A stretch of DNA of 64,000 bases from Streptomyces sp. NBC_01454 (lineage in GTDB: Bacteria; Actinomycetota; Actinomycetes; Streptomycetales; Streptomycetaceae): NCBI RefSeq assembly GCF_036227565.1, contig NZ_CP109460.1:8246001-8310000 (forward strand). The letters run 5' to 3'. The number at the start of each line of letters is the position of its first letter. Within the stretch, counting starts at the first letter, position 1. Positions 35,463 through 53,228 of the stretch are shown piece by piece. Below the pieces are notes generated by a model. The model did not search any database. It worked only from the letters and a program-made list of their open reading frames with translations, and had not been told where the DNA came from. The position numbers were made by a program, and so were the translations under genes.

Positions 35463-36488
35463 TCAGTGGCGGGCCTCGCCGCTCTGCCATCTGACGAGCG
35501 CGGTGCCGAGCGACATGCCGCCGCCGAATCCGGCCAGCAGGAGCAACTCTCCGTCGGCGAAGGCGCCTTGCCGCCGGGCCTGGTCGAGCGCCAGCGGAAT
35601 GGAGGCGGCGCTGGTGTTGCCGTGTTCGGCGACCGTGAGGTGGACCCGTGCCCGAGGCAACCTGAGATCGGGCAGGGCCGTGCGCAGCAGGACGCCGTTG
35701 GCCTGATGCGGGATGAAGTGATCGACGTCGGCGGACTCCACGTCGTGGGCGGCCAGCAGTGCCCGCACCGCCCGGGGCAGCTCGGACAGCACGTAGTCGC
35801 TGACCGCCCGGCCCTTCATGCGGAAGTAGTGCCGCCCCTCGGCCACGGTCTTCTCCGAGGCGGGTTCGCGGCTGCCGCCGGCCGGGACGTGGATCAGATC
35901 GTGCCGCTCGCCGTCACTGGCGAGGTGCGCGCCGATCAGTCCGTGGCCGGGCCGCACCGGGCCGAGTACGACGGCTCCGGCGCCGTCACCGAAGAGTATG
36001 GCGGTGCGTCGGTCTGTGGGGTCGATGATGCGTGAGTAGACGTCCGCCCCGATCACCAAGGCGTACGGGACCGACTCGTCCGGGGCGGAGGACAGCAGCC
36101 GGGCCGCCGTCACCAGCGCGAACACGAAACCGCTGCACACCGAGTTGATGTCGAAGGCCGCGGCGGCGCGGGCACCGATCCGCTGCTGGACCAAGCAGGC
36201 CGTGGCGGGCTGAGGATGGTCCGGGGTCGACGTCGCCACCACGATCCACTTCAGCTGCCCGGCGGTGATCCCGGCCGTGGCGAGAGCGGCCCGCGCGGCT
36301 TCGGCGGCAAGGTCGGAGGTGGCTTCGTGCCCGGCCGCATAATGACGGCTGCGGATACCCGTCTTGGTCTGAATCCACTCAGCGCTCACGCCCGATCGTT
36401 CGGCGACCACATGATTGGAGACCGTTTCAGCCGGAAGATACGAGCCGGTGCCGAGAATTCCTATGGCGGCCTCGGTCCGCGGCCCCAT
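35463..36488 (-). CDS. KAS III (FabH-like) ketosynthase for the C4 extender pathway
   Basis: 341 residues from ATG 36488 (MGPRTEAAIGILG; GAGGTGG 8 bases upstream). The catalytic Cys is in NSVCSGF (about residue 117), His in FIPHQAN (about 261) and Asn in EHGNTSAAS (about 291), so all three active-site residues of a condensing KAS III are present. The C-terminal GFGGGMSLGTALVRW is typical. First gene of the minus-strand set fabH-like, hbd, ccr, ferredoxin. Inference: it makes acetoacetyl-CoA (or -ACP) from acetyl-CoA and a malonyl unit, beginning the route to ethylmalonyl-CoA. A tandem AGGGG element stands about 115 bp upstream. Confidence 0.9.
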   Translation of the reverse strand: MGPRTEAAIGILGTGSYLPAETVSNHVVAERSGVSAEWIQTKTGIRSRHYAAGHEATSDLAAEAARAALATAGITAGQLKWIVVATSTPDHPQPATACLVQQRIGARAAAAFDINSVCSGFVFALVTAARLLSSAPDESVPYALVIGADVYSRIIDPTDRRTAILFGDGAGAVVLGPVRPGHGLIGAHLASDGERHDLIHVPAGGSREPASEKTVAEGRHYFRMKGRAVSDYVLSELPRAVRALLAAHDVESADVDHFIPHQANGVLLRTALPDLRLPRARVHLTVAEHGNTSAASIPLALDQARRQGAFADGELLLLAGFGGGMSLGTALVRWQSGEARH

Positions 36489-37067
36489 TATGCCGCCACC
36501 TCTGCACGGGACCGGCATGGGTGCGCGAGTGAAAGAGACATGGCCTTTTACCTCCGGTTCCATGCTTGGTGCCAAACAGTACGGACCGGGTCGTGGCAGG
36601 GATAACCCCTAGCTTCCCCTAGCCTTTATTCCCTTTCCGGTACAGCTCTCCGCACCATGGCCGTAAGGGCGTACTTCGGGGTCAAATGGGGGGGCGCAAC
36701 AACAAGGCACGCCTTGGTCCTTGCGCGGTATCGGGGCGCACACATCCGCCACGCATCACGGCAACTTCACCCGAGCGCGATTGACTTCATGTGCGTCCTC
36801 CACGTACTCACCGTGCCTCTGAATACGGTCGGCACACAGACCTGACGGAGTCCTAATCGGCGCACCACGAGCTGACCGCCTACGTGAACGCACCACTGAC
36901 GGTGCACCAGGTGATTCCCGTAGGTCTGATCCGGCGGGTGGAACAGGAGTCCCGCGGAAACCCCCTCGCGACATCGCCTCCCGGACCGACCAGCCGGGGT
37001 GGCACAGCCAAGCCGGCCCCGTCGTCCATGCGAGGGCGACGGGGCCGGACCGGAGGCAGGGAGCCGG
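36489..37067. promoter_or_regulatory. gap between PKS terminator and KAS III operon promoter
   Basis: No gene is apparent. At 36606-36611 and 36616-36621 CCCCTA occurs twice, 10 bp apart, giving two TAGGGG in the orientation of the KAS III gene. The rest (36630-37010) shows nothing I recognise beyond a weak GCACC/GGTGC inverted repeat at about 36893. The terminator hairpin at the right end is listed separately. Confidence 0.5.
37013..37048 (-). terminator. strong hairpin after the PKS module 4-7 operon
   Basis: CCGGCCCCGTCG (37013-37024) and its exact reverse complement CGACGGGGCCGG (37037-37048) form a perfect 12-bp stem with a 12-base loop, 19 bases beyond the stop codon of the terminal PKS gene. 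There is no clear U tract, as is usual in Streptomyces terminators. Confidence 0.8.
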
Positions 37068-40000
37068 TCAGAGGGCGTCCAGCCAGTCGTGGACCAGGGC
37101 CGCGGTGGCGTCGGCGTTCTCTGCGACGATCGTGCAGTGGTCGCCCGGGACCGTCGCGTCGGTGTGCGGCAGTGGCCAGTGCGTGCGCCACTCCGCGGTG
37201 AGCGGCGGGAGCCCGGGATCGCCGGGGATGCAGTCCTCGGGCCGGATGAACAGTGTCGGCGTGGAGACCGGCTGCGGGGTCCAGCCGCGGAACATCCTGC
37301 GGTAGGTACCGAGCGCGGTGATCGTCGTGAAGTTCAGCTTGGTGAACCGCGACCGTCGCTCGTTCACCTCGTACGTCATCGCCTGGCGCAGTGCCACCGA
37401 CATACCGTCGGGGAGGTAGGTGTCGAGCAGCACCAGCCCCTGGGCCGGTGTGCCGAGAGCTTCCATACGGGCTGTGACGCAGTGCGCGAGCCAGCCGCTC
37501 GAGGAGTACCCCAGCAGTGCGAAGGGCGAGCCGGCCGCGCATTCAAGGGCCGACTCGGCCAGGACGTCGATGAGCACATCGACGCTCTCGGCCAGCGGTT
37601 CGCCTTTCAGGAAGCCCGGCACGGTCACCATGCTCAGATCCCGTCGGTCACGGAAGAAGCTGGCCAGCCGGACGAACTGCAGGGTCTGCTCCACCGGTGC
37701 GAACGGCGGGAAACTGATGACAGCGGGCCCTTGCCCGCCGGAGGCGAGCCGTACGAAGCGAGTGCCGTCCGGAGCCCCGGAAGCCTCGGAGAAGCGGGCA
37801 CGCAGGCCTGACGCGCTGCCCAGCAGGTCTTCGACCTCCTCCATACGACCCCGCAGCGCGACCTTGCGGTAAATGGCGGCGAAGGACTCGTCAGCCCCGG
37901 ACACCAGGTCCTCGTGCCCCTCACCCGTCTTCTGTGCCGTCCGGTCCCGGCCTGCGCCGTCGAGCTCGGCAGCCAGGAAATCGCGTACGGCGGTCACCGT
38001 GGGGTGGTCGAAGACGAGCATTGCGGGCAGCGAGAGCCCGGTGGCGAGGCCCAGCTTGTTGCGCACCTGCACGGCGGAGAGCGAGTCGAAGCCGAGTTCC
38101 ACCAGGGGCTGGTCCAGAGCGAGGGCGGACGGGTCCGTGTGACCGAGCACCTCGGCGAGAGTGGCGCGCACCAAGTCGTCCAGGAGGGTCCCCCGCTCGG
38201 CCGGCGACAGCCCGGCGAGCCTGCCCCGCAGGTCGGTCCGGTCCGCGGCGGAGGTGGTCGCCTCCTGCGGACGCCGCGCCCGCACCTGCGGCAGCTCCTC
38301 CAGCAACGGGCGCCGACGAGCCGCGCCGTAGCCCGTCATGAAGAGGTCCCAGTCCATGTCGGCCACGACTGTCGTGAGCTCGTCGGCGTCGAGAACCCGT
38401 TCCAGCGAGGCGATCGCCTGGGGCGCGGGCATCGGTATCAAGCCGCGTCGCCGGTACTGCTGTTCGGCCTCGGGGGTGACCATGGTGGAGTCTGCCCACA
38501 CTCCCCACGCGACGGACGTCGCGGCCAGCCCGCGGGTGCGGCGCATCTGGGCGAGGGCGTCGAGGTAGGCGTTGCCCGCGGCATACCCGGCGTAGCGACC
38601 GCTGCCCCACACCCCGGAGACGGACGAGAAGAGGACGAACAGGTCGATCTCCGCGTCGTCGAACACCTCGTCGAGCACGGTGGCGCCGGTGATCTTGCTG
38701 GAGTAGACGGTCCGGAACTCCTCCAGGCTCATGTCCATGAGCGCGGTGTTCTGGCCGACGCCCGCGGCGTGGAAGACCGCGCGCACCGGTTCGCCCCTGG
38801 CTGCGAGTTCGGCCGCCAGGGAGGACATCCGCGCGTGGTCCGTGACGTCGGCCGCGACGACGCTGACCCGGGCGCCGGCTTTCTCCAGCTCCTCGACGAG
38901 TTCAGCGGCCCCGGGCGCGTCGGGCCCGCTGCGGGAGAGCAGGACGAAGGAGCACGTGGCGCGCTCGGCGAGCCAGCGGGCCACGTGCGCGCCGAGTGAG
39001 CCGGTGCCGCCGGTGATCAGCACGGTGCCGGACGGGTTCCAGGCACGGGCCGCGGGCAGGGCGGGGGCCTGCACCAGCCGGCGCAGCAGCACGCCGCTGT
39101 CCCGCAACGCCACCTGATCCTCGACCACGTCGCCCGCGAGGATGCCGGCGAGCCGGCCGGTGGCGCGCTCGCCGAGCCGGACCGGCAGGTCGAGCAGACC
39201 GCCCCAGCGGTCAGGGTGTTCGAGGCCGGCGACCAGACCGAGTCCCCAGCACGCCCCCGCGTGGGCGCTGCGCGGCGCTTCGCCGTCGCTCGTGCCCACC
39301 CCGCCCTGGGTCAAGCACCACAGCCGGGCGCCCGTCCCCGCGTCGCCCAGTGCCTGAAGGAGGGTCAGGAGCGCGTCCGGGTGCTGGATCAGACTGACGA
39401 CTCCGGCCAGCATGGGCGCGTCGGCGAGGGCATCGACCAGCGCTGCCTTCGCCTCCTCGCGGTCGGTCCCGGTCTCCACGAACACCGTGTCGGCGAGGAT
39501 CCGCGTCAGGACGCGCAGCGCCGCGGTGGTCTCCGCGGTGTCGTCGTCCGACTGCACCACCACCAGCCAGGTACCCGGAACCTGTGCGACGGACCGGGGC
39601 TCGGCCACCGGCTGCCAGGCGATCCGGTAACGCCACGAGTCGAGCGTGCTCTGCCGCCGGGCCGCACGGTGCCACCGGGCCAGCGCCGGGAGAGCCGGGG
39701 CGAGTTCGGCCGGTGCGCCCAGGCCGGTGAGCGTCTGCTCGTCCTCCTGCTCGACGGCTGCCCAGAATCGCTCTTCCTGGCTGCTGCGAGCTGCCGAACG
39801 GACGCCGTTCGAGGCGGTGGGGGAGGCCGTGCCGCCGAGCCAGTACGTCTCCCGCTGGAAGGGGTACGTGGGCAGCGGCACCCGCCGTCCGGCGCCCAGC
39901 AGGGCCGGCCAGTCCATTGCCACACCGTGGGCGTGTGCCTGGCCCGCGGCCTGGAGGAGGGTGAGCGTCTCGGGCTTGTCCCGGCGGGCGGTGGCCACCG

Positions 40001-42509
40001 CGGGGCGGTCCCCGTCCAGCAGAGGGGTCAGTGCGGCGTCCGGGCCCAGTTCGAGGGAGAGGTCGACCGCGGGCATCTCTTGGATCGCGTCGGCGAAACG
40101 GACGGCGTGGCGGGCGTGGTCGAGCCAGTACTCCGCGGACGCGAAGGACCGTGAGCTGTCGGCCGACGGGCTGACCGGGATGGACGGCTCGTGAAACGTC
40201 AGCTCGCCGAGGACAGCCGCGAAGTCGTCGAGCATCGGCTCCATGAGCGGCGAGTGGAAGGCGTGGCTCACCCTCAGCCGGGATGTACGGCGGCCCTGTT
40301 CACGCCAGTAGTCCGCGACCCGCATGACGGCTGCCTCGGCACCGGAGACCACGACCGCCTCCGGGCCGTTGACCGCGGCGATCGTGGCCGCGGGTTCCCC
40401 CGAAGTGAGGAGTTCGACCTCGACGTCGCTCGCGGCGATGGCGACCATGGCCCCGCCCTCCGGCACTGCCTGCATCAACCGGCCCCGCGCCACCGCCATC
40501 CGCGCCGCGTCCGGCAACGACAGGACCCCCGACACACACGCGGCGGCGATCTCTCCCACCGAATGCCCCGCCAGCACGGAGAACTCCACGCCCCACGACT
40601 GCCACAACCGCGCCATCGCCACCTCGAACGCGAACAGCGCCGGCTGCGCGAACTCCGTCCGCTCCAACGCCTCCGCGGGCCCCGACCACATCACCTCCCG
40701 CAACGACCGCCCCAACAACGGATCCACCACCGCGCACACCTCGTCCAGCACGGCGGCGAACACCGGGAAACGCCCCGCCAGCTCACGCCCCATACCCGAC
40801 CGCTGCGCACCCTGACCGGAGAACAGGCCCGCCACCCGCCCGCGGCCCGAGAGCACCGGGGTCACGGACGACAGCGCGTCGAGAAGCTCTTCACGGGTCT
40901 CGCCGACGACGACGGCGCGGTGTTCGAACACGGTCCGCGTGGTGGCCAATGACCTGGCCACACCCGTCAGCTCGTCCGCGGGGCGGCGCAGCAGGTGTGC
41001 GCGCAGCGCCTCCGCCTGGTCCCGTACCGCCTGCTCCGACCGGCCGGAGAGCAGCAGCGGGACCGGACCTTCCGGGGCAGGTTCGTGCACCTCGGGCTCG
41101 GCTTCGACCTCTTCGAGGATGACGTGCGCGTTGGTACCGCTGATCCCGAAGGAGGAGACGCCGGCCCGGCGCGGGCGTCCCTCGCTCGGCCAGGGACGGG
41201 ACTCGGTCAGCAGCTGGACGGCTCCCGCGCTCCAGTCCACCGCTGTGGTCGGGATCGCCGCGTGCAGCGTCGGCGGCAGGGTGGTGTGCCTCATGGCCTG
41301 CACCGTCTTGATGACGCCCAGCACGCCCGACGCGGATTGGCTGTGCCCGATGTTCGACTTCAGCGAGCCCAGCCAGAGCGGCTTGTCGGGATCCCGGTCC
41401 CGGCCGTAGGTCGCCAGCAGTGCCTGGGCCTCGATCGGGTCACCGAGCGTCGTACCCGTTCCGTGCGCCTCCACGGTGTCGATGTCCCACGGCTCCAGTC
41501 GCGCGCTTGCCAAGGCGTCGAGGATGACGCGCTGCTGGGAAGGACCGTTCGGGGCGGTCAGGCCATTGGACGCACCGTCCTGGTTGACGGCGGAGCCACG
41601 GATCACGGCAAGGACCTGATGGCCGTTGCGGCGGGCCTCGGAGAGCCGCTCCAGGACAAGGACGCCGGAACCCTCGGCCCAGCCGGTACCGTCGGCGTCG
41701 TCGGAAAAGGACTTGCACCGGCCGTCGGCGGCCAGGCCGCCCTGCTTGGTGAACTCGACGAACACGCTCGGCGCCGCCATCACCGTCACACCGCCGGCCA
41801 GTGCCAGGTCGCTCTCGCCACGGCGTAGCGACTGGCAGGCGAGGTGCAGCGCCACCAGCGAGGACGAGCAGGCCGTGTCGATGGTCAGCGCTGCTCCCTC
41901 CAGGCCGAGGGTGTAGGCGATGCGCCCGGACACGAGGGAGGTGGTGACACCGATGATGCTGTGGTCCTCGGCGCCGGTGTCCCGGTCGTCGGCGTACATG
42001 TTCCAGCCGTAGCCCTGCGTACCGGCGCCGACATGGACCGAGGTGCGGCTGCCGCGGAGGTCGGCGGGGAGGATCCCGGCATCCTCAAGGGCCTCCCAGG
42101 TCGTCTCCAGCAGGAGCCGTTGCTGCGGGTCCATGCCGACCGCTTCACGCGGTGAGATGCCGAAGAACCCCGCGTCGAAGCCGCTCGCGTTGTAGACGAA
42201 GCCGCCCTCGAGGACCCGGGTGGTGCCGGGCTGTTCGCCCAGCGGGTCGTAGATCCGCTCGGTGTCCCAGCCGCGGTCGGTGGGAAAGGCTCCGATGGCG
42301 TCCGTGCCTGTGGAGACCAGTTCCCACAGCTCGGCCGGGTTGGTCGCGCCACCGGGCAGCCGACAGCCCATCCCGACGATGGCGACCGGCTCGTTCTCCT
42401 CGGCCTCGTACGCGCTGATCCGCTTCTTGGCCTGGCGCAGCTCCGCGGTGAGCTCGGTGAGGAAATGCCGCATCCGTCCGTCGGCGGACGCGCTCTTTTC
42501 TTGGGGCAC
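37068..42509 (-). CDS. type I polyketide synthase, module 7 with thioesterase (KS-AT-KR-ACP-TE)
   Basis: About 1813 residues from GTG 42509 ([18 protein letters not shown] upstream). The N-terminal coiled coil [18 protein letters not shown] is a docking domain. KS Cys about residue 211; AT GHSVGE about 648 and HAFH about 750 (malonyl); KR about 1163-1310, without LDD and with GVWG (A-type); no [13 protein letters not shown] about 1473; TE with [12 protein letters not shown] (nucleophile about 1668) and a C-terminal PGDHCT His. It is the last module: chain release and delta-lactone closure on the C5 hydroxyl. With no DH it should leave a C3 hydroxyl, so the C2=C3 double bond of the lactone must be made after the PKS. 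Part of its AT coding sequence is nearly identical to module 3. Confidence 0.94.
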   Translation of the reverse strand: MPQEKSASADGRMRHFLTELTAELRQAKKRISAYEAEENEPVAIVGMGCRLPGGATNPAELWELVSTGTDAIGAFPTDRGWDTERIYDPLGEQPGTTRVLEGGFVYNASGFDAGFFGISPREAVGMDPQQRLLLETTWEALEDAGILPADLRGSRTSVHVGAGTQGYGWNMYADDRDTGAEDHSIIGVTTSLVSGRIAYTLGLEGAALTIDTACSSSLVALHLACQSLRRGESDLALAGGVTVMAAPSVFVEFTKQGGLAADGRCKSFSDDADGTGWAEGSGVLVLERLSEARRNGHQVLAVIRGSAVNQDGASNGLTAPNGPSQQRVILDALASARLEPWDIDTVEAHGTGTTLGDPIEAQALLATYGRDRDPDKPLWLGSLKSNIGHSQSASGVLGVIKTVQAMRHTTLPPTLHAAIPTTAVDWSAGAVQLLTESRPWPSEGRPRRAGVSSFGISGTNAHVILEEVEAEPEVHEPAPEGPVPLLLSGRSEQAVRDQAEALRAHLLRRPADELTGVARSLATTRTVFEHRAVVVGETREELLDALSSVTPVLSGRGRVAGLFSGQGAQRSGMGRELAGRFPVFAAVLDEVCAVVDPLLGRSLREVMWSGPAEALERTEFAQPALFAFEVAMARLWQSWGVEFSVLAGHSVGEIAAACVSGVLSLPDAARMAVARGRLMQAVPEGGAMVAIAASDVEVELLTSGEPAATIAAVNGPEAVVVSGAEAAVMRVADYWREQGRRTSRLRVSHAFHSPLMEPMLDDFAAVLGELTFHEPSIPVSPSADSSRSFASAEYWLDHARHAVRFADAIQEMPAVDLSLELGPDAALTPLLDGDRPAVATARRDKPETLTLLQAAGQAHAHGVAMDWPALLGAGRRVPLPTYPFQRETYWLGGTASPTASNGVRSAARSSQEERFWAAVEQEDEQTLTGLGAPAELAPALPALARWHRAARRQSTLDSWRYRIAWQPVAEPRSVAQVPGTWLVVVQSDDDTAETTAALRVLTRILADTVFVETGTDREEAKAALVDALADAPMLAGVVSLIQHPDALLTLLQALGDAGTGARLWCLTQGGVGTSDGEAPRSAHAGACWGLGLVAGLEHPDRWGGLLDLPVRLGERATGRLAGILAGDVVEDQVALRDSGVLLRRLVQAPALPAARAWNPSGTVLITGGTGSLGAHVARWLAERATCSFVLLSRSGPDAPGAAELVEELEKAGARVSVVAADVTDHARMSSLAAELAARGEPVRAVFHAAGVGQNTALMDMSLEEFRTVYSSKITGATVLDEVFDDAEIDLFVLFSSVSGVWGSGRYAGYAAGNAYLDALAQMRRTRGLAATSVAWGVWADSTMVTPEAEQQYRRRGLIPMPAPQAIASLERVLDADELTTVVADMDWDLFMTGYGAARRRPLLEELPQVRARRPQEATTSAADRTDLRGRLAGLSPAERGTLLDDLVRATLAEVLGHTDPSALALDQPLVELGFDSLSAVQVRNKLGLATGLSLPAMLVFDHPTVTAVRDFLAAELDGAGRDRTAQKTGEGHEDLVSGADESFAAIYRKVALRGRMEEVEDLLGSASGLRARFSEASGAPDGTRFVRLASGGQGPAVISFPPFAPVEQTLQFVRLASFFRDRRDLSMVTVPGFLKGEPLAESVDVLIDVLAESALECAAGSPFALLGYSSSGWLAHCVTARMEALGTPAQGLVLLDTYLPDGMSVALRQAMTYEVNERRSRFTKLNFTTITALGTYRRMFRGWTPQPVSTPTLFIRPEDCIPGDPGLPPLTAEWRTHWPLPHTDATVPGDHCTIVAENADATAALVHDWLDAL

Positions 42510-42573
42510 GGGGGAAGCCTTTCGTGGCGGTGCCTGTTCGGGACATACGGATGTCGGGCCAGGAGACGGCCCG

Positions 42574-47535
<4,962 letters not shown>

Positions 47536-47603
47536 GGGTGGGCTCCTTGTGTGTTCGGTGGGAGGCCGGAGGGCGGCCGGGCCCGAAGGCCGCGGAGCCG
47601 GGC

Positions 47604-50600
47604 TCACGCCAGGCCCAGCTCCCGGTCGACGAGCGCGAAGATGTCGTCGTCCGTCTCCGCCTGGTCCGCGGCGTCCTCCGTGCGCTGTGCCCCGCCGTCG
47701 TCGAGCCGCCACAGCAGGGAGCGCAGTCGGGCGGTGACCTGGCCGCGTTCCGGGTCCCCCAGGTCATGGGTGGTGAGCAGTGCCGCGAGGTGGTCGACAG
47801 CCTCGGCCACCGGGGACTTGCTCTCCTGCGACCCCATGCGGGTGAGCAGGTGGTGGGCAAGCACCGACGGCGAGGGCAGATCGAACAGCAGGGTGGCCGG
47901 GAGTGTGAGACCGGTGGCGGAGGCGAGGCGGTTGCGCAGCTCCACGGCGGTGAGGGAGTCGAGGCCGAGGTCCTTGAACGGCTGTTCGTCGTCGATCGCC
48001 CCGCCCTGACTGTGGCCCAGTACGGCTGCCACGTTCTCGCGTACGACGTCCAGCAGCATCCGGCGGCGCTCGTCCTCCGACAGCTCCGACAGCCTCGTGC
48101 GCAGCGCGGCCCCGGACACCTTGCCGCTCTTCGCCGCGCGGGCCGGGCCCGCGGGTGTGCGGACCACGTCGGCGAGCACCGACGGCAGCGCTCCTGAGGT
48201 GGCGCGGGCCTGGAGTGCGGGCAGGTCGAGACGGACGGGCAGGACCACCGGTCCGTATTCCCCGCTGAGCGCCGCGTCGAACAACGCCAGCCCCTCGGCG
48301 GGGGACATCGTGACCAGTCCGGAGCGGTTCAGGCGGTCGACGTGCGTGGTGCCGATCTCGGCGGCCATGCCGGTGGTGTCGCTCCACAGCCCCCAGCCCA
48401 GCGAGAGTCCGGGGAGTCCCTCGGCGCGGCGGCGATGGGCGACCGCGTCCAGGAAGGCGTTCGCGGCGGCGTAGTTGCCCTGGCCCGGACCGCCCAAGGT
48501 GCCTCCGACGGAGGAGTAGAGCACGAACGCGGCCAGATCCAGGTGACGTGTCAGCCGGTCCAGGACAACGGCGGCGTCGGCCTTCGGACGCAGTACCGTG
48601 TTCAGCCGCTCCGGTGTCAGATCCTCGACGAGACCGTCGTCCAGAACGCCGGCCGTGTGGATCACCGCGGTGAGCGGATGGTCGGCGGGGAGCGAGCCGA
48701 GGAGTTCCCTGACGGCGGCGGAGTCGGCCATGTCGCACGCGGCGACCGTCACCTGCGCTCCCAGCCCGCTCAGTTCGGCGGCGAGTTCAGCGGCTCCGGG
48801 CGCCTGTGGACCACGGCGGCTGGTCAGCAGCAGCTGCCGTACCCCGTGCTCGACCACGAGATGACGGGCCAGCAGACTGCCCAGTCCTCCCGTACCGCCG
48901 GTGACCAGCACGGTTCCCACGCCGTCGAAGGGGGTGGGCCGCTCCGCGGCGGCGCGGGCCGGGGTCAGGCGGGGCACGTGGGCGACACCACGGCGCATGG
49001 CCACCTGGGGTTCCTCGTGGGCGAGTACACCGGGCAGCACGGACCAGGACGCCGGATCGTCGTCGATGTCGGCCACGAGGACCCGCCCCGGATGCTCGTT
49101 CTGCACGGTCCGGACGAGGCCCCAGGCGAGACTGCCCAATGCGTCGCTGAGGGGATGGTGGCCGGCGTCGGGCGTGACCGCGCCTCGGGTGAGCAGGAGG
49201 AGTCGGGACGCCTCGAAACGCGCATTCGCCAACCAGGTGCGCACGAGGTCGAGGACGGTCGCTGCGTAGTCGTGCGCCCGCTCGACGAGGTCGGCGGAGT
49301 CTTCCGGCGGGCCGCCTGGAGAGCGGGGGAGGAAGCAGGGGACGAGGACCGCTTCGGGCACGGGTACGTCCGTGGCGTCGAGGGCGGCGGCGAGCGCCGG
49401 GAGACTCGTGTAGTGGCTCAGCTCGACGCCCTTGACCGCGTACCCGTCAGGCTCGGCGTCTGCGATCAGCGCCCAGGTCCGCGCCGCGGAGCCCTCCGCG
49501 CCCCCGGGCAGCTCCTTCACGGGCCACTCCACTGTGTACAGAGAGGTGGCGTCGGCGCCGGGGGACCGCAATTGCTCCGGGGTCACCGGACGGAGGGCGA
49601 GTTCACCGACGGTCGCGACGGGCCGGCCCGTACCGTCGGCCAGCTCCAGGCTGACGCTGCTCGGCCCCGTGCCCCGGACCCGTATGCGCAGCGTGTCGGC
49701 CCCCGAGGCGTGCAGCCGTACCCCGCTCCAGGAGAACGGTAGGTGCGCCTGGCCCGTGTGCAGGATCGCGCCGGGCAGGGCAAGGGAATGCAGGGCGGCG
49801 TCCAGCAGCGCGGGGTGGAGCGAGAACCGCTCCACGTCGGACAGGAGGGGAAGGTCGATGTCGGCGTAGAAGTCCTCGCCGAGCCGCCATGCGGCCCGCA
49901 GTCCCCGGAACGACGGTCCGTAGTCGACGCCTCCCTCGGCCAGGCGGAGGTAGAGGTCGTCGACAGGGACGGGGACGGCCCCGGTCGGCGGCCAGGCTTG
50001 CGAAGAGGTGGCCGGCTCCTCCTGCGGGCCGGTCGCGAGCAGCCCGGTGGCGTGGCGCGTCCAAGCAGCCTGCGGGTCGCCGTCCTGCGGCCGCGAGTGG
50101 ATCGTGAGCGCGCGCTGTCCGGCGTCCTGGGCCGCGCCGACCAGGACCTGCACGGAGCGGGCTCCCTGTTCGGGGAGGATCAGCGGGCTCTCCAGCGTGA
50201 GCTCCTCGACCCGGTTGCAGCCCGCGTGCCCGGCGGCGGTCAGGGCCATGTCCAGCAGCCCCGCGCCGGGCACCAGCACCACGCCCATCACGGCGTGGTC
50301 GGCGAGCCAGGCATGGTCCCGCAGCGACAGGCTGCCGGTGAGGACGACGCCCTCTGTGCCCGGCAGCGCGGTCTGTGCCGGCAGGAGCGGATGGCCGATG
50401 CCGGTCAGGCCCGTGCCCGCGACATCGGTCTCTGCCACGCCGTCCAGCCAGTGGCGCTCCCGCTGGAAGGCGTAGGTGGGCAGGTCCGGTGATTCGACGG
50501 ACGGCGTGGCCGCGGCGGGCCAGCGGACGGGGATGCCACGGGCGTGCAGCCGGGCCAGCGCCGTCAGAAACGTGGACGTCTCGTCGTGCTTGCGGCTGAG

Positions 50601-53186
50601 GGTGGGCACGAAAGCGGCGGTGTCCTGGTCGAGGATCTCGCCGCCGAGCGCCGTAAGTGCGGCGTCCGGGCCCAGTTCGACCACGGTGTCCACCTGCTCG
50701 CGGGCCAACGCCCGTACTCCGTCGGCGAACCGGACCGTGGCGCGGATGTGCTCCGCCCAATAAGCGGGGTCCGTGAGCCGGTCGTCGCCGGCCAGGTCCC
50801 CGGTCACATTGGAGACCACGGGGATCGTCGCCGGCCGGAAGGTGACCGACGCAGCGATCCGGGCGAACTCGTCCACAACCGGATCCATGAGCGGGGAGTG
50901 GAACGCGTGGCTCACGTCGAGGTATCGGGTGCGGCGGCCACGTCCGGCGAACTCCTTCTCCAGCGTGTTCACGGCCTCGGTGCGGCCCGAGACCACCACC
51001 GACTCGGGCCCGTTCACCGCGGCCACCGCCAAGCCACCGGCCTTCTCCGCCAGCTCGGCGACCCACGGCAGCACCTCGTCCTGCGACGCCTGGATCGCGA
51101 GCATCCGTCCGTCCTCGGGCAGGGATTGCATCAGCCGCCCACGGGCCGCCACCAGCCGTGCCGCGTCCTGAAGGGAGAGCACCCCGGCCGCGTGAGCGGC
51201 GGACAGTTCGCCCACCGAATGCCCGATCAGCAGATCCGGGTGGACGCCGATCGACTGCATCAGGCGGAACAGCGCCGTCTCCACGGCGAACAGGGCCGGC
51301 TGTGCGTACGCCGTCGTCTTCAGCGCCTCGGCGTCGGCGGGATCGTCAGCGAAGACGATCGACGCCAACGGGCGCTCCAGGTGCGGGTCCAGTGCCGCGC
51401 ACGCCTCGTCGAACGCCTCGGCGTACGCGGGAAAGGTCTCGTACAGGCCGCGTCCCATGCCCGGGCGCTGGGCTCCCTGCCCGGTGAACGCGAAGGCGAG
51501 ACCGCCCCCGGCCGCCGTCTCCAGGCGTACGCCCGGCGCCGGCCGGTCCTCGCTCAGGGCCGACAGCCCGCTCAGCAGTGCGTCGTGGTCGGCGCCGCTG
51601 ATCACCGCGGTGTGCTCGAACACCGACCGCCGCGTGGCCAGGGCCAGGCCCACCTTCTCCGGCGCCACGTCCGGGTGTCCCGCGGCCCAGTCCCGCAACC
51701 GGGCCGCCTGAGCCCGCAGCGCCTGCCTGCCCCGCCCGGACACCACCCACGGCATGCCCGTGAGGCGGGGCGCTGGGGCAGCCGCCTCTTCGGGAGCCTC
51801 TTCCGGGGCTTCTTCGAGGATGAGGTGGGCGTTGGTGCCGCTGATCCCGAAGGCGGACACGCCCGCCCGGCGCGGCCGGCCCGCACGCGGCCACTCCCGC
51901 CGCTCCGTGAGCAACCGCACCTCACCCGCCGACCAGTCCACCTCCGGCGTCGGCGCATCCACATGCAGCGTCTGCGGCAGCACCCCGTGCCGCAACGCCA
52001 TCACCGACTTGATCACGCCACCGACACCCGCGGCAGCCTGCGCGTGCCCGATGTTCGACTTCAACGACCCCAACCACAAAGGCCGATCGGCCGGCCGGTC
52101 CTGGCCATACGTCGCCAACAGCGCCTGCGCCTCGATCGGATCACCCAGCCGCGTCCCCGTCCCGTGCGCCTCCACCGCGTCGACCTCATCAGCCGTCAGC
52201 CGGGCCGCGGTCAGTGCCCGCCGGATCACCCGTTGCTGCGACGGTCCGTTCGGCGCCGTCAGACCGTTCGAGGCGCCGTCCTGGTTGACCGCCGACCCAC
52301 GGATGACAGCGAGCACCCGGTGCCCGCGACGCCGCGCGTCCGACAGCCTCTCCAGTGCCAGGACACCCACGCCCTCCGACCAGCCGGTGCCGTCCGCGTC
52401 CGCCGCGAAGGACCGGCACCTGCCGTCCGGGGACAGCCCGCGCTGGCGGCTGAACTCCACGAACATCACAGGGGTGTTGATGACCGTCGCCCCTCCTGCC
52501 AGGGCCAGCGAGCACTCTTCGGCCCGCAGTGCCTGGACCGCGAGGTGCAGTGCCACCAGCGAGGACGAGCAGGCCGTGTCCACGCTGACGGCGGGGCCTT
52601 CGAGCCCGAGCGTGTAGGCGAGCCGGCCGGACACCACCGAGATGGCGTTACCGGTGCCGACGAATCCCTCGGCCTCCTGCCGGGACTTCTGCAGGTGGAT
52701 GATGTGGTCCTGCATGCCCGTACCGATATAGACACCGGTGTCGCTCCCGCCGAGAGACGTCGGGGGGATTCCGGCGCGCTCCAGCGCCTCCCAGCCCGTC
52801 TCCAGGACCAGCCGCTGCTGCGGGTCCATCGCGGCGGCTTCCCGCGGCGAAATCCCGAAGAACCCCGCGTCGAAATGGGTAGCGGTGTCGACGAACCCAC
52901 CACCGCGGGCGTACGTGGTACCGGGTGCCGTCGGATCGGGGTCGTAGAGGGTGTCAAGGTTCCAGGAACGGTCGGTGGGCAGATCTCCGATGACGTCGCG
53001 CCCCTCGGCGACCAACTGCCACAGATCCTCCGGCGAGAACACGCCGCCCGGGTATCGGCAGCCCATCCCGACGATCGCGATCGGCTCGCGGGAGGCCTCC
53101 TCCGTCGCCTGAAGCCGCACCCGGGTGTCGTGCAGGTCCGTGGTCACGCGCTTCAAGTAGTCCAGCAATTCTTCTTCGGATCGCAT
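47604..53186 (-). CDS. type I polyketide synthase, module 5 (KS-AT-DH-KR-ACP)
   Basis: About 1860 residues from ATG 53186 ([22 protein letters not shown] upstream). KS DTACSSS about residue 205; AT GHSVGE about 657 and HAFH about 759 (malonyl); [12 protein letters not shown] about 962 with LLDAALH; KR about 1428-1580 with LDD after HTAGV and SSVGGTLG (B-type); [12 protein letters not shown] about 1742; docking tail [16 protein letters not shown]-type KR with an active DH predicts an E double bond. In this position that is C6=C7, the one trans bond of phoslactomycins. A KS 3' segment is nearly identical to that of module 4. Confidence 0.94.
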   Translation of the reverse strand: MRSEEELLDYLKRVTTDLHDTRVRLQATEEASREPIAIVGMGCRYPGGVFSPEDLWQLVAEGRDVIGDLPTDRSWNLDTLYDPDPTAPGTTYARGGGFVDTATHFDAGFFGISPREAAAMDPQQRLVLETGWEALERAGIPPTSLGGSDTGVYIGTGMQDHIIHLQKSRQEAEGFVGTGNAISVVSGRLAYTLGLEGPAVSVDTACSSSLVALHLAVQALRAEECSLALAGGATVINTPVMFVEFSRQRGLSPDGRCRSFAADADGTGWSEGVGVLALERLSDARRRGHRVLAVIRGSAVNQDGASNGLTAPNGPSQQRVIRRALTAARLTADEVDAVEAHGTGTRLGDPIEAQALLATYGQDRPADRPLWLGSLKSNIGHAQAAAGVGGVIKSVMALRHGVLPQTLHVDAPTPEVDWSAGEVRLLTERREWPRAGRPRRAGVSAFGISGTNAHLILEEAPEEAPEEAAAPAPRLTGMPWVVSGRGRQALRAQAARLRDWAAGHPDVAPEKVGLALATRRSVFEHTAVISGADHDALLSGLSALSEDRPAPGVRLETAAGGGLAFAFTGQGAQRPGMGRGLYETFPAYAEAFDEACAALDPHLERPLASIVFADDPADAEALKTTAYAQPALFAVETALFRLMQSIGVHPDLLIGHSVGELSAAHAAGVLSLQDAARLVAARGRLMQSLPEDGRMLAIQASQDEVLPWVAELAEKAGGLAVAAVNGPESVVVSGRTEAVNTLEKEFAGRGRRTRYLDVSHAFHSPLMDPVVDEFARIAASVTFRPATIPVVSNVTGDLAGDDRLTDPAYWAEHIRATVRFADGVRALAREQVDTVVELGPDAALTALGGEILDQDTAAFVPTLSRKHDETSTFLTALARLHARGIPVRWPAAATPSVESPDLPTYAFQRERHWLDGVAETDVAGTGLTGIGHPLLPAQTALPGTEGVVLTGSLSLRDHAWLADHAVMGVVLVPGAGLLDMALTAAGHAGCNRVEELTLESPLILPEQGARSVQVLVGAAQDAGQRALTIHSRPQDGDPQAAWTRHATGLLATGPQEEPATSSQAWPPTGAVPVPVDDLYLRLAEGGVDYGPSFRGLRAAWRLGEDFYADIDLPLLSDVERFSLHPALLDAALHSLALPGAILHTGQAHLPFSWSGVRLHASGADTLRIRVRGTGPSSVSLELADGTGRPVATVGELALRPVTPEQLRSPGADATSLYTVEWPVKELPGGAEGSAARTWALIADAEPDGYAVKGVELSHYTSLPALAAALDATDVPVPEAVLVPCFLPRSPGGPPEDSADLVERAHDYAATVLDLVRTWLANARFEASRLLLLTRGAVTPDAGHHPLSDALGSLAWGLVRTVQNEHPGRVLVADIDDDPASWSVLPGVLAHEEPQVAMRRGVAHVPRLTPARAAAERPTPFDGVGTVLVTGGTGGLGSLLARHLVVEHGVRQLLLTSRRGPQAPGAAELAAELSGLGAQVTVAACDMADSAAVRELLGSLPADHPLTAVIHTAGVLDDGLVEDLTPERLNTVLRPKADAAVVLDRLTRHLDLAAFVLYSSVGGTLGGPGQGNYAAANAFLDAVAHRRRAEGLPGLSLGWGLWSDTTGMAAEIGTTHVDRLNRSGLVTMSPAEGLALFDAALSGEYGPVVLPVRLDLPALQARATSGALPSVLADVVRTPAGPARAAKSGKVSGAALRTRLSELSEDERRRMLLDVVRENVAAVLGHSQGGAIDDEQPFKDLGLDSLTAVELRNRLASATGLTLPATLLFDLPSPSVLAHHLLTRMGSQESKSPVAEAVDHLAALLTTHDLGDPERGQVTARLRSLLWRLDDGGAQRTEDAADQAETDDDIFALVDRELGLA

Positions 53187-53228
53187 GTCCTGCTCATCTC
53201 TGGAATATGGGCCGACGACGGTTCCTGG

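Noticed and set aside
36888..36910. Inverted repeat GCACC/GGTGC as a possible operator or terminator
   Set aside because: Only a 5-bp stem; not distinguishable from chance at this base composition.
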